From Synechococcus sp. BSA11S (lineage in GTDB: Bacteria > Cyanobacteriota > Cyanobacteriia > PCC-6307 > Cyanobiaceae): 64,000 bases of DNA. Where the stretch lies: the NCBI RefSeq assembly GCF_014224355.1, contig NZ_VNWP01000008.1:62001-126000 (forward strand), given 5' to 3'. Under the pieces are notes generated by a model. It saw nothing but the letters and a program-made list of their open reading frames with translations. It had not been told where the DNA came from and did no database searches. Shown here piece by piece: positions 1 through 8,671 of this stretch (positions are counted from its first letter, which is position 1; each line of letters begins with the position of its first letter). The position numbers were made by a program, and so were the translations under genes.

Positions 1-697
1 CGCGCTGCTCCTGGTTGCCGTGGCGACCTTCGTTGATCGCGTCAGCAAGGCGACCCAGCACGAGCTGCACGGAGCGGACCGCGTCGTCGTTGCAGGGGAT
101 GGGGACGTCGGCGAGGTCGGGATCGCAGTTGGTGTCGAGCATCGACACCAGGGGGATGTCGAGCTTGCGGCACTCGAGCACAGCATTGTTCTCGCGGCGC
201 TGGTCCACCAGCACCACCACGTCCGGCAGGCGGCGCATGTTCTTCAGGCCACCGAGATACTTCTGCAGGCGCTCCAGCTCACGGCGCAGCACGGCCCCTT
301 CTTTCTTGGGGCGCATGGCGATGGCTCCGGAGCTCTCCATCCGCTCCAGATCCTTGAGGCGATCGATGCGGGCACGCATCGTGCTCCAGTTGGTGAGCAT
401 GCCACCCAGCCAGCGCTGGTTGACGTAGGCGGCGCCGCAGCGACTGGCCTCGATGGCAATCACCTCGGAGGCCTGTTTCTTGGTGCCCACGAAGAGGAAG
501 CGCTTGCCGCTGCGGGAGGCATTGCGGGTCCACTTGTAGGCATTGTTCATGCAGACGGCGGTCTGCACGAGATCAATGATGTGAACCCCATTGCGCGCGC
601 AATAGATGTAGCGCGACATCTTGGGATTCCAGCGACGCGTCTGGTGCCCGAAGTGGGCGCCAGCCTCCATCATCTCGGAGAGGGTGACAACAGCCAT
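1..697 (-). CDS. rpsB: 30S ribosomal protein S2 (3' end outside window)
   Basis: Small-subunit ribosomal protein S2, needed for 30S assembly and translation. The reading frame runs leftward from the ATG at 697 and leaves the window before its stop, giving about 232 residues of a family that is usually 230-260 long. The start [19 protein letters not shown] and the motifs [14 protein letters not shown] and RWLGGMLTN are diagnostic of S2. No other S2-like gene is nearby. In most bacteria tsf follows rpsB, so it would be expected just left of the window. The 139 bp upstream to the glycosyltransferase gene must hold its promoter and leader; I could not assign boxes there. Confidence 0.97.
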   Translation of the reverse strand, partial: MAVVTLSEMMEAGAHFGHQTRRWNPKMSRYIYCARNGVHIIDLVQTAVCMNNAYKWTRNASRSGKRFLFVGTKKQASEVIAIEASRCGAAYVNQRWLGGMLTNWSTMRARIDRLKDLERMESSGAIAMRPKKEGAVLRRELERLQKYLGGLKNMRRLPDVVVLVDQRRENNAVLECRKLDIPLVSMLDTNCDPDLADVPIPCNDDAVRSVQLVLGRLADAINEGRHGNQEQR

Positions 698-836
698 GGT
701 TGGGAAGGGTTTCGGGTTCGCCTCCACCTGCCAGGGATCAGACGCGATGACCCGAAAGGAGGATCACCGGTGCCGACTGAGCACCCGAAACGGACAGGTG
801 TGCGGTTTGTTAAGGACGCTCCAAGCTACCAAACGG

Positions 837-1769
837 TCAGCGAAGGCCTGCAGCGTGCGCCTCTCGGAACAGAGCTCGCACCCCCAGGCGGTTGAGGGGC
901 AGCCGCAGCAGCTCCATGGCCAGAGCGTTGTGGCCGTGGCGAATCAGCCAGGCCAGCAGCGGCCTGAGCGTGCGCTCGTTGAGCAGACCCCCCAGGGTGA
1001 GCAGCTCCCAGAGCAGGCGGTGCCACCAGGTGAACTGAATGATGAAGCGCACCCGCCGGGTGGGGTGCTTGCGGTAGAAAACCAGCCCCATGCGGGCCCG
1101 TTCCTGCTCGATCCGCACCAGATCAGGCAATTGCTCGAGGCTGAGGGCCGGGTGCCAGTGGTATCCCACAGCCGCCGGGCAGCGCACCAGCTCAACCCCC
1201 AGTCGGCGCAGCCGCTCGCCCAGCTCCAGGTCCTCCCAGCCGTAGAGGCGGAAGCCCGTATCGAACAGGCCGGCCCTCTCCAGCACCTGGCGATCAATCG
1301 CCACGTTGCCCGTGGCGAAGTAGGCCCAGGAGTGATCGCTCAGCTTGTGGGGCTCGCTGGTGGGATCATCGAAATTGGCGGTGTTGATCACGGCTCCGTA
1401 GGTGAAGCAGAGCCGATTGCCGCTCTGCCGCCAGCGGGCCTCCAGAGCCCGGGCATGCTCCAGCAGAAAGGAGCTGGTGACCACCAGATCACTGTCGATG
1501 AACACGATCACGTCACCGCGAGCCTCATCCACGCCCCGGTTGCGGCCCTCGGCGGGCCCGCCATGGTCCTGCTCGATCAGGCGCACATGGGGGAATCGCG
1601 GGGCTTCCTGCCGCAGCCAAGCGGCGGTGCCATCGGTGGAGCCGTCGTCGACCACCACCACCTCGTAACCCTCCAGCGGAAGGCCCAGCTGCTGATCCTC
1701 GAGGGCGAGCAGGGCCTTCTCCAGGATCGGGCGGCGGTTGTAGGTGGGGATGACGACGCTGGGGAACAT
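837..1769 (-). CDS. family 2 glycosyltransferase
   Basis: Inverting GT-A glycosyltransferase that transfers a sugar from a nucleotide sugar, probably in cell-envelope polysaccharide synthesis; the substrate cannot be read from sequence. The N-terminus SVVIPTYNR, the nucleotide-binding VVVVDDGSTDG and the metal-binding DSD in VIVFIDSDL are the GT2 hallmarks, and GWEDLELGERL is the acceptor-side ED motif. The start MFPSVVIPTYN at 1769 puts the fold at the N-terminus as usual; an in-frame ATG at 1796 would add nine residues. The gene stands alone between rpsB and a small basic protein gene, with no sugar-pathway neighbours. Confidence 0.85.
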   Translation of the reverse strand: MFPSVVIPTYNRRPILEKALLALEDQQLGLPLEGYEVVVVDDGSTDGTAAWLRQEAPRFPHVRLIEQDHGGPAEGRNRGVDEARGDVIVFIDSDLVVTSSFLLEHARALEARWRQSGNRLCFTYGAVINTANFDDPTSEPHKLSDHSWAYFATGNVAIDRQVLERAGLFDTGFRLYGWEDLELGERLRRLGVELVRCPAAVGYHWHPALSLEQLPDLVRIEQERARMGLVFYRKHPTRRVRFIIQFTWWHRLLWELLTLGGLLNERTLRPLLAWLIRHGHNALAMELLRLPLNRLGVRALFREAHAAGLR

Positions 1770-1851
1770 GGCTGGCGGCCGGTGGGAGTGGGGCATGAAA
1801 AAGGGATCCCTCAGGATCCCCACGCCCCGGAGGGCGAAACCAGCGCCAGGC

Positions 1852-2007
1852 TCAGTCGGCGGCGCCGCCGTTGTTGGCGGTGCCGGTGACGCCGTTGCCG
1901 GCCCCTTCACCGCGGCCGTCGTTGCGGAGCTTGCGCTTCTTGAACTTACGGGCGTAGGCGCGGTTGCGTTCCTGTTTTTCCTTTTTCAGATTCCTGCGTT
2001 TCGACAT
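1852..2007 (-). CDS. small very basic protein, 51 aa
   Basis: A short frame from ATG 2007 to TGA 1852 encodes 51 residues. The first 30 are dense in Lys/Arg (starting MSKRRNLKKEKQERNRAYAR, then KFKKRKLRN). The last 20 are a Gly/Asn/Ala-rich flexible tail. The basic helix suggests RNA or ribosome binding, as in small ribosome-associated proteins, but no domain is recognisable. It sits between the glycosyltransferase and devA genes in the same direction. The strong basic bias and absence of a competing frame support a real gene. Function unknown. Confidence 0.6.
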   Translation of the reverse strand: MSKRRNLKKEKQERNRAYARKFKKRKLRNDGRGEGAGNGVTGTANNGGAAD

Positions 2008-2064
2008 GGAATGTCTTGTGCTCTTGAGAGAATCACCAGCCTACCAAGAACGCCCGATCCTCCC

Positions 2065-2814
2065 TCAGGCGGTCGGCTCAGGCACCGGGGCGGCCATCAG
2101 GCGTCCGTCCTCCATCTGCACCAGGCGGTCGGCCACATCCAGGATGCGCGGGTCGTGGGTCACCATCAGCACGGCGCAGTGCTGTTCTCGAGCCAACCGC
2201 TTGAGCAGATCCACCACCTCTCGGCCACTTTGCTTGTCGAGGGCGGCGGTGGGTTCATCGGCCAGCAGCAGGCGGGGGTGGGCTGCCAGGGCCCGGGCGA
2301 TCGCCACCCGTTGCTTCTGGCCCCCTGAGAGTCCATGGGGAAGTTTGTCGAGATGATCGCCGAGGCCGACGGCCCGCAGCCACTCCCGCGCCTGATCACG
2401 CCGGGCCCGGTAGCTGAGGTCAGGGAGGAGGTCGGAGCCCATCTGCACATTCTGCTCGGCGCTGAGGCAGCGCAGCAGGTTGTGCCCCTGGAAGATCATG
2501 CCGATGCAGCGGCGCAGCTGCTGCCGTTGCTTGCGGCTGGAGCCGTTCAGCTCCTGCCCCAGCACCCGCACGCTGCCCTGCTGGACCTGGCGCAGAGCTC
2601 CCACCAGGGTGAGCAGGGTGGTCTTGCCGCAGCCCGAGGGGCCAGTGAGCAGGACCACCTCGCCGGGCTGGATCGTCAGATTCACCTTCTGCAGCACCTG
2701 GCGGCGCATCTCCCCGGCGCCGTACCAGTGGCTGAGACCATCCACCTGAACCATCGGCAGGGGGGCTCCCGCCGGGGCGGCGCTCGAGCGCTGCGGTGAA
2801 ACGGAGGTGGTCAT
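2065..2814 (-). CDS. devA: DevA-type ABC exporter ATPase subunit
   Basis: Cytoplasmic ATPase of a DevBCA/MacB-like tripartite exporter. Walker A is GPSGCGKTT, the ABC signature is LSGGQKQRVAIARAL, Walker B is LLLADEPTAAL and the H-loop is VMVTHD. The family QGHNLL Q-loop is present. In filamentous cyanobacteria DevBCA exports heterocyst glycolipids; in unicellular forms the substrate is unknown, probably an envelope lipid or a toxic compound. The start MTTSVSPQR at 2814 is preferred; an in-frame ATG at 2829 is possible. It is last of devB-devC-devA, which are nearly contiguous and so form one operon. Confidence 0.9.
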   Translation of the reverse strand: MTTSVSPQRSSAAPAGAPLPMVQVDGLSHWYGAGEMRRQVLQKVNLTIQPGEVVLLTGPSGCGKTTLLTLVGALRQVQQGSVRVLGQELNGSSRKQRQQLRRCIGMIFQGHNLLRCLSAEQNVQMGSDLLPDLSYRARRDQAREWLRAVGLGDHLDKLPHGLSGGQKQRVAIARALAAHPRLLLADEPTAALDKQSGREVVDLLKRLAREQHCAVLMVTHDPRILDVADRLVQMEDGRLMAAPVPEPTA

Positions 2815-2832
2815 GGCGGCGCCGGGCAAGGG

Positions 2833-4020
2833 TCAGAAGATCTCGGCTGGGTCGGCATCCGCCAGGCGGCGCATTGCCATGCCGGCGGAGCCCATGCACA
2901 TCACCAGGATCAGAGTGAACACCGTCACGGCTCTCGGGGTGTCCATGCTGACCGGCAGCCGGGTGGCCGATCGGACAAGGGCGTAGAGGCCCTGGCCGGC
3001 GGCATAGGCCGGCAGATAGCCCAGCAGGGCCAGCAGCAGACCCTCCCGGGCCACCACCCCCAGGAGGGTGGACAGGCGGTAGCCCATCGCCATCAGGGTG
3101 GCGTACTCGGGCAGGTGATCACTCACATCGCTGTAGAGGATCTGGTACACGATCACGCAGCCGACGATGAAGCCCATGGCCGCCCCGAGCGTGAAGATGA
3201 AGCCGATGGCCGTGCTGCTGCGCCAGTAGTCCTTCTCGAAGTCCATGAAGCCCTGCTTCGTGAACACGTTCACGTCTTTGGGCAGAGAAGCCTTGAGGCG
3301 CCGGATCACCACCTCGGGATCCGCTCCGGGGCGCAGGCGGATCAGTCCCACTTCGATGCTGCCGGGGGGGGTGTTGGGCAGCAGCTGCAGGTAGGTCTCG
3401 CGGCTGGTGAGAATGTTGCCGTCGGCTCCGAACGAGACCCCGAGAGCCACCAGGCCTCCGACCCGGACACGCTTGCCGCCGATCTCGCTCTCCACGGTGC
3501 GGCCGTCCCGGAACCATTCGGCCACGGGACCGAACTCGGGCCGGGAGAGTTCATCGAACAGCACCCGTCCCCGCTGGTTGAGCACCTTGGCCTTGGACGC
3601 CAGGGCGGGATCGGTGAAAAGAGGATCGCCCGGCTCGAAGCCCAGGGCCAGGATCGAGCGGGTGCTGCGATCTTCAGGATTGCGCCAGATCACCAGATTC
3701 CAGTGCACCGGCGTGATGCCGGCCACGTCGGGATCGGCCAGGGTCTGGACCAGGCGCCGACGGGGGAAGCCCTCCATGCTCACCGAACTGCTGGAGCGGG
3801 GGCTTAGCAGCACCAGATCGGTGTCGAACAGCTTGTGCACCGTGACGCTGGCGTCGAACAGGCCGTCGCGGAAGCCGAACTGCATGAACATCAGGATTCC
3901 GGCGAAGCTGATGCCCGCCAGGGCCACCGCCAGCCGGGCCGGTTGCCGGGTGAGCAGCAGCCAGGCCAGGGGAATCCGGCGCCAGCTCCAGATCTCGCGC
4001 AGCCCCGGCAGCCCGCTCAT
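2833..4020 (-). CDS. devC: DevC-type ABC exporter permease
   Basis: Inner-membrane permease of the DevBCA exporter, a MacB/FtsX-fold protein of 395 residues. It has one membrane segment near the N-terminus (LAVALAGISFAGILMFMQFG), a periplasmic domain of about 200 residues and three C-terminal membrane segments (starting FIFTLGAAMGFIVGCVIVYQ). The N-terminal IPLAWLLLTRQPARL is typical of DevC. It overlaps the end of devB by 4 bp and lies 18 bp upstream of devA, indicating one transcript and coupled translation. Its partners are the DevA ATPase and the DevB adaptor. Confidence 0.9.
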   Translation of the reverse strand: MSGLPGLREIWSWRRIPLAWLLLTRQPARLAVALAGISFAGILMFMQFGFRDGLFDASVTVHKLFDTDLVLLSPRSSSSVSMEGFPRRRLVQTLADPDVAGITPVHWNLVIWRNPEDRSTRSILALGFEPGDPLFTDPALASKAKVLNQRGRVLFDELSRPEFGPVAEWFRDGRTVESEIGGKRVRVGGLVALGVSFGADGNILTSRETYLQLLPNTPPGSIEVGLIRLRPGADPEVVIRRLKASLPKDVNVFTKQGFMDFEKDYWRSSTAIGFIFTLGAAMGFIVGCVIVYQILYSDVSDHLPEYATLMAMGYRLSTLLGVVAREGLLLALLGYLPAYAAGQGLYALVRSATRLPVSMDTPRAVTVFTLILVMCMGSAGMAMRRLADADPAEIF

Positions 4021-4931
4021 GACTCGAAGCGGATCACGGTCTTGAGGCCGGCTCGGTCCCGGACCCGGGGAATGTCGGCCGGATCGAGGGCGAGGCGCAC
4101 CTCGACGATGCGGGCATCGGCATCACCGGTGGGGTCGGTGGAGAGCACATCCCGTTGGCGCACCTGGGGACTGATCCGGATCACCCGGCCGTTGAGTGTG
4201 CCGCTGAAGCCTCCGTGCTCACTGGTGATGGTCGCCCGCTGACCCAGCTGAACTCGGTTGATGTCGCTCTCGTACACCTCGGCGAGCACCTCCATCTGGT
4301 CGCTGGCCCCCAGCTCGAGGATGCCGTCATCCCCCGGACGTTCACCCACCCGGGCCTGAAGGCTGAGCACGGTGCCGCTGAACGGGGCCCGCAGCTCGGT
4401 GTTGACCAGATCGGCTTCGGTTTTCACCAGTTCGTCCTGGGCTTCCCGCAGGTCTCCCTTGAGTTCCACCAGGGTGAGTTCACGGCTTTCCAGGTCGGCT
4501 GCCGGTGTGGCGCCCGCCTTGGCCAGCTGGCGGTAACGGGAGATTTCCCGCCCCAGCAGGGTCACCTGGTCCTGGAGGTTGGCGATGCGGCTCTGCAGCA
4601 GGCGCCGCTGGGCCTGCAGGGCTGGACCGGTGTCAAAGGTGGCCAGCAGCTGACCGGCCTGCACCCGCTCACCCTCCTCCACCAGCATCCGGGTGATGCG
4701 GGGACTGCCGCCGATGCCGGTGATCGGGGCGGCCAGCCTGCGGATGTCGCCTGCCGGCTCAAGCCGTCCGAGGGCCGAAACCGCTTCGAGCTTTCTGGGC
4801 TCGGAGGTGGTCTGCGGTGAGGCCACCGGTTGGTTGCCCAGCTGGCCGCGGAGGATCAGGGTGATGGGCCCAGCCAGCAGCAGGGTGACGGCGGCGCCGA
4901 TCAGCAACGGTCGGCGTCCCAGCCGGGTCAT
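4017..4931 (-). CDS. devB: DevB-type membrane-fusion protein (HlyD family)
   Basis: Periplasmic adaptor linking the DevC permease to an outer-membrane channel. It has an N-terminal membrane anchor (PLLIGAAVTLLLAGPITLIL), a lipoyl-like half-motif (LVEEGERVQAGQLLATFDTG), a long alpha-helical hairpin (QAQRRLLQSRIANLQ onward) and the second lipoyl half (LRAPFSGTVLSLQARVGE), then a beta-barrel. Length is 304 aa. The start MTRLGRRP at 4931 overlaps the end of pcyA by 4 bp, so this exporter is cotranscribed with bilin biosynthesis; the overlap may simply be compaction. Confidence 0.9.
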   Translation of the reverse strand: MTRLGRRPLLIGAAVTLLLAGPITLILRGQLGNQPVASPQTTSEPRKLEAVSALGRLEPAGDIRRLAAPITGIGGSPRITRMLVEEGERVQAGQLLATFDTGPALQAQRRLLQSRIANLQDQVTLLGREISRYRQLAKAGATPAADLESRELTLVELKGDLREAQDELVKTEADLVNTELRAPFSGTVLSLQARVGERPGDDGILELGASDQMEVLAEVYESDINRVQLGQRATITSEHGGFSGTLNGRVIRISPQVRQRDVLSTDPTGDADARIVEVRLALDPADIPRVRDRAGLKTVIRFES

Positions 4932-5692
4932 GCCGGAAAGTCGGGATCGTCGAACAGCAGTTGTTCGATGTAGCGATCCGCCCAGCTCGGGTTGAACGCC
5001 TTCTCCAGCACACGGCGAGTCTTGTCGTTTCGTTTCTGTTGCTGGCAATATGAGAGCTGCCCGTGATAACGAAGAACCGTAGCGGGGTCGTCGCTGCTCC
5101 GCTCCGGCATGCTCGCCACGGCCTGGCCCATCACCCCCAGCAGACCCGCCACCTCCTCGAGGAACCAACCCTCCTCCTGGGCCGTCACAGGCCGCACGAA
5201 ACGCACGTGTGGGGAAAAGATGCTGCCCCAGGCAGGCAGCTCGCGCGGCTGGCTGTAGGGGTGTCTGGGCAGATCCTCCAGGCCCGCCACGATGGCCTCA
5301 GGCAGACCCTCGCGGGTGGGGGAGAGATCGGCGATCGCGGCGGACACTCCAGCCTGGGTGGCGACGATGTCGGCCCCGAAGACTGGCAGGTCGTAGCGCG
5401 GATCCGGAAAGAACACGCAGTGCAGGATCTGCAGACCCGCTCCGAGTCGTGCGGTCTCCAGGTGCAGCTTGCGCAGGCCGCGGCAACGGCGCAGCTCATT
5501 GCGGATGAACAGCTGTTCGCCGTCGAGGCTGCCGCTGATCGCCTCCAGATCCGCCTCGATCGCCAGGGGGACCAGCTCAGGCAGATCGCTCCAGCTGCTG
5601 CGGATCCTGTCGGCCAGCGCGTCCACCAGGGGATGCAGGCCGGTTTCGGGGGGGCGCTGTTCGGGGCTGGGGGCGGGGACGGTGGAGGTCAC
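4928..5692 (-). CDS. pcyA: phycocyanobilin:ferredoxin oxidoreductase
   Basis: Ferredoxin-dependent bilin reductase that converts biliverdin IXalpha to phycocyanobilin, the chromophore of phycocyanin and allophycocyanin. The 254-residue product has the family blocks IRNELRRCRGLRKLHLE, LQILHCVFFPDPRYDLPVFG (catalytic Asp in the last part), HVRFVRPVT and the C-terminal YCQQQKRNDKTRRVLEKAFN. The start is a GTG at 5692 (VTSTVPAPSPEQ), because farther-upstream in-frame codons encode sequence unlike the family. Its presence fits phycobilisome use, as does apcF at 16.9 kb. It leads the pcyA-devBCA cluster and is divergent from the M16 peptidase genes. Confidence 0.95.
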   Translation of the reverse strand: MTSTVPAPSPEQRPPETGLHPLVDALADRIRSSWSDLPELVPLAIEADLEAISGSLDGEQLFIRNELRRCRGLRKLHLETARLGAGLQILHCVFFPDPRYDLPVFGADIVATQAGVSAAIADLSPTREGLPEAIVAGLEDLPRHPYSQPRELPAWGSIFSPHVRFVRPVTAQEEGWFLEEVAGLLGVMGQAVASMPERSSDDPATVLRYHGQLSYCQQQKRNDKTRRVLEKAFNPSWADRYIEQLLFDDPDFPA

Positions 5693-5747
5693 GGGGCAGC
5701 CTCGGCCAGCAGAATGAAGATCCTGCCACGTCCGTTCGGCGCTCCCG

Positions 5748-7046
5748 TTGCCCCAATCTTTCCGCCCCCCGCTCCAGGCTGCCGACAGCTTCGAGGATCC
5801 CCGCCTGCTGCGTCTCCCCAACGGGGTGGAGGTGGTGAGCCTGAATCAGGAGCAGGCTCCCCTGGTGTGCCTTGATTTCTGGTGCCGGGCCGGCAGCGCC
5901 GGCGAAGGGCCAGACCAGGCGGGGATGGCCCACTTCCTGGAGCACATGGTCTTCAAGGGCAGCGAGCGCCTGGAGGCGGGGGAATTCGATCGTCGCGTCG
6001 AGTCCCTGGGCGGGAGCAGCAATGCCGCCACGGGCTTCGATGACGTGCACTTCCACGTGCTCGTGCCACCGGAGGGGGTGGCCGAGGCCCTCGACCTGCT
6101 GCTCGATCTGGTGCTGAAGCCGCGCCTCGACCCCGGCGACTTTCAGATGGAGCGCCAGGTGGTGCTGGAAGAACTGGCCCAGAGCGAGGATCAGCCCGAG
6201 GAGGTGGCCTTCCAGCGCCTGCTCTCCCTGGCCTGTCCCCAGCACCCCTACGGACGTCCGATCCTGGGGGATCGTTCGGCGCTGAAGGCTCAGAACCCCG
6301 AGCGCATGGCGGCCTTCCATCGCAACAGCTACCGGCCCAGGCGCTGCAGCCTGGCCCTGGCCGGTGCGATTGATGGCCTGGTCCTCGACGATCTGCTGGC
6401 GGGCAGTGCCCTGGCCGATCTCGAACCCGTGCCCTCTTCCGCCCTTCCCGGGGCCCTGCCACCGCCCGCCGGCCCTGACCTGGCGCTTCGCCCCGGTGTC
6501 CATGAGCTGCGGCTGCCACGGCTGGAGGCGGCCCGCCTGCTGATGGCCTGGCAACTTCCCGCGGCCGCCGATCTGGAGGCCGTGGCCGGCGCCGATCTGC
6601 TCACCAGCCTGATGGCGGAGGGCCGCCGCAGCCGCCTGGTGCAACGCCTGCGCGAGGACCGGCGGCTGGTGGAGAGTGTCGACCTGGATCTCAATGTGCT
6701 GGAGGCCGGCAGCCTGGCCCTGCTGGAGGCGGTCTGCGCTCCCGAGCAGGTGGCGGCGGTGGAGGAGCAGATCGCAGAGGTCTGGCGGGAGCTCTGTTGC
6801 ACCCCTCCCGCGGAGAGTGAGCTGGAGCGCGCCCGCCGTCTGGTGGCGAATGGTTACCGGTTCGGTCTGGAGTCGGCGTCCTCGGTGGCTGGTCTGATCG
6901 GTCACCAGTGCCTCTGGGGGCGACTGCAGCCGCTGCGCCATCCCCTCGAGCTGCTGCAGCGCTGGAGTGTGGAGCGCCTCGGCGCTGAACTCCTGCCGTT
7001 GCTGGCCCCCGAGCGGGCCTGCCGTCTGCTGGCCCTGCCCGCATGA
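5748..7046 (+). CDS. M16 family zinc peptidase, catalytic subunit
   Basis: Processing-peptidase-like metalloprotease of the pitrilysin/MPP family. The inverted zinc motif HFLEHM (HxxEH) lies near residue 64, and the downstream glutamate falls in the block LEELAQSEDQPEEVAFQRL. At 432 residues it is one of the short two-domain forms that work as pairs. The start is a TTG at 5748. The next gene overlaps by 4 bp and encodes a homologue without the zinc motif, so the two probably form a heterodimer. Substrates are unknown. Confidence 0.9.
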   Translation: MPQSFRPPLQAADSFEDPRLLRLPNGVEVVSLNQEQAPLVCLDFWCRAGSAGEGPDQAGMAHFLEHMVFKGSERLEAGEFDRRVESLGGSSNAATGFDDVHFHVLVPPEGVAEALDLLLDLVLKPRLDPGDFQMERQVVLEELAQSEDQPEEVAFQRLLSLACPQHPYGRPILGDRSALKAQNPERMAAFHRNSYRPRRCSLALAGAIDGLVLDDLLAGSALADLEPVPSSALPGALPPPAGPDLALRPGVHELRLPRLEAARLLMAWQLPAAADLEAVAGADLLTSLMAEGRRSRLVQRLREDRRLVESVDLDLNVLEAGSLALLEAVCAPEQVAAVEEQIAEVWRELCCTPPAESELERARRLVANGYRFGLESASSVAGLIGHQCLWGRLQPLRHPLELLQRWSVERLGAELLPLLAPERACRLLALPA

Positions 7047-8371
7047 GCAGCACCACAACCACAACCCTGCCGCCCCTGCCCCAGCCCGAGCGCTTCCAGC
7101 TTCCTGGGGGCTGCCCGGTGTCGGTGCTGCGCCGCGGCGGTCCCGCGATCCTCTCCGCCAGGCTCTGGATCCGTGGCGGCAGCGCCGCCGACCCCCCGGG
7201 CCAGCGTGGTCGCTCCCAGCTGCTGGCGGGTCTGCTCAGCCGCGGCTGCGGCGAGCTCAGTGGTGATCAGCTGGCCGATCTGGTGGAGGGTCTCGGCGAT
7301 GACCTCCGCTGCGAGGCCAGTGAAGATGCCCTGGTGATCAGTCTGAAGTGCGCCAGCGACGACGCGCCGACTCTGCTGCCCCTGCTGGAGGCGATGGTGC
7401 AGCGCCCCTGGCTCGATCCCGATCAGATCAGTCTCGAGCGGCAACTCAACCTGCAGACCCTCGCCCGCCTGCGCGAAGACCCCTTCCAGCAGGCCCACGA
7501 CCTGCTGCAGTCCCATCTCTATGGTCAGGGCCCCTATGGCCACGACCCCCTCGGGGTGGAGGAGGAGCTGGCCGGGCTCGACCGTTCCCGGCTGCTGGAG
7601 GCCGCTGCGGACCTGGGCGGCCAGGGGGCGGCCCTGGTGCTGGTGGGTCGCCCCCCCCGGGATCTGGAGCAGCTGCTGCATCCGGCCGATGCACCGATCT
7701 GGACCGCCCGGCCCCCGCTGGCGCTGCCCGGCCAGCAGGGGGAGGCCTCCCCGGCCCTGGTGCGGGAGGAGCAGGACACCGAACAGCTGGTGCTGCTGCT
7801 CGGTGCCAGCACGGTGCCGCTGGGCGATCCCCGCTCCCTGGCCCTGCGTCTGCTGCAGTGCCACCTGGGGGTGGGCATGTCGAGTCGTTTGTTCGTGGCT
7901 CTGCGGGAAGAGCACGGCCTGGCTTACGACGTGGGGGTGCACGCCCCGGCCCGTTGTGGTGCCTCTCCCTTCGTGTTTCATCTCTCCAGTTCCGCCGAAC
8001 GGGCCACTGAGGCCACCAGGGAGTTGCTCTCCGAGTGGCAGCGCCTGCTGGATCAGCCCCTGAGCGAGTCCGAACTGGCCCTGGCCCTGGCCAAGTTCCG
8101 CGGCGCCTCCGCCGCTGGCCGCCAGACCTGCGGTCAGATCGCCAGCCGTCAGGCGATGGTGCTCGGCCATGGCCTCGGTTGGTCCTACGCCGATGACGCC
8201 CTTCGACGCGCCGGGAGCCTCGATCCCGCCACGCTGCACGCCGTGGCCCGGCAACTGCTGGGCCGGCCGAGCCTGAGCCTCTGCGGACCGCCCCAGGCCC
8301 TGAACGCCGCCGCGCAGGTCTGGGGCGCTCACCCGCTGGGCCGCTCGTCACCGGAGCAGGGGGTGAGCTGA
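7043..8371 (+). CDS. M16 family peptidase homologue, non-catalytic subunit
   Basis: Partner of the preceding M16 peptidase. It has the same fold (LWIRGGSAADPPGQRG corresponds to the WCRAGSAGEGPDQAG block of the first protein). Where the catalytic copy has HFLEHM, this one reads LLAGLLSRGCGE, so the zinc ligands are absent. Such inactive subunits shape the substrate chamber in MPP-type heterodimers. The C-terminal half keeps the VGMSSRLFVALREEHGLAYD block. The ATG overlaps the previous stop by 4 bp, implying translational coupling. Its 3' end overlaps the convergent sipA gene by 43 bp. Confidence 0.88.
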   Translation: MSSTTTTTLPPLPQPERFQLPGGCPVSVLRRGGPAILSARLWIRGGSAADPPGQRGRSQLLAGLLSRGCGELSGDQLADLVEGLGDDLRCEASEDALVISLKCASDDAPTLLPLLEAMVQRPWLDPDQISLERQLNLQTLARLREDPFQQAHDLLQSHLYGQGPYGHDPLGVEEELAGLDRSRLLEAAADLGGQGAALVLVGRPPRDLEQLLHPADAPIWTARPPLALPGQQGEASPALVREEQDTEQLVLLLGASTVPLGDPRSLALRLLQCHLGVGMSSRLFVALREEHGLAYDVGVHAPARCGASPFVFHLSSSAERATEATRELLSEWQRLLDQPLSESELALALAKFRGASAAGRQTCGQIASRQAMVLGHGLGWSYADDALRRAGSLDPATLHAVARQLLGRPSLSLCGPPQALNAAAQVWGAHPLGRSSPEQGVS

Positions 8372-8616
8372 TCGGAGTCCAGCAGGAAGGTGCCACGCCG
8401 GAAGCGCACCGCCAGCTGGTTGATCGCCCTGAGTCCCATCACCTGGCCGACTTCGTCGGCGTCGACCAGGTCGGGGGGACGCAGCATCGGCATCGGATCG
8501 GCCGTCTTGAGGTACGACAACCGGGCCGTGATCCGCACCAAGTCGCCAACGCTGAAGGCTTGGGCCTCCGGTTCCGAGGGCGTCACGGCGGGTTGGTCGG
8601 GGGAGCTCATCGCCAC
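8329..8616 (-). CDS. sipA: SipA-like regulatory protein (DUF3148)
   Basis: Small cyanobacterial regulator that binds the histidine kinase NblS (Hik33), a sensor of high light and nutrient stress. The SH3-like core is clear: FSVGDLVRITARLSYLKTAD, then PMPMLRPPDLV and VRFRRGTFLLDSDQL. These match the known SipA pattern of GDxVR, KTAxPMPMLRPP and FLLDS. The product is 95 aa, slightly longer than usual because of a charged N-terminal tail; an ATG two codons in (8610) is equally possible. It converges on, and overlaps, the M16 homologue gene. Confidence 0.85.
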   Translation of the reverse strand: MAMSSPDQPAVTPSEPEAQAFSVGDLVRITARLSYLKTADPMPMLRPPDLVDADEVGQVMGLRAINQLAVRFRRGTFLLDSDQLTPCSGDERPSG

Positions 8617-8671
8617 CGCTGTTCAGCTGGCCTCCACTACAGCAGGATGGGGGCAGCCAATCACCCTTCAT

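Noticed and set aside
5577-7064. Long open frame on the minus strand opposite the first M16 peptidase gene, with others like it opposite the second M16 gene, the penicillin-binding protein, GTPase and decarboxylase genes
   Set aside because: High GC removes stop codons in the antisense phases. These frames are rich in Gln/Arg/Gly/His, show no motifs, and the opposite genes have strong family matches.
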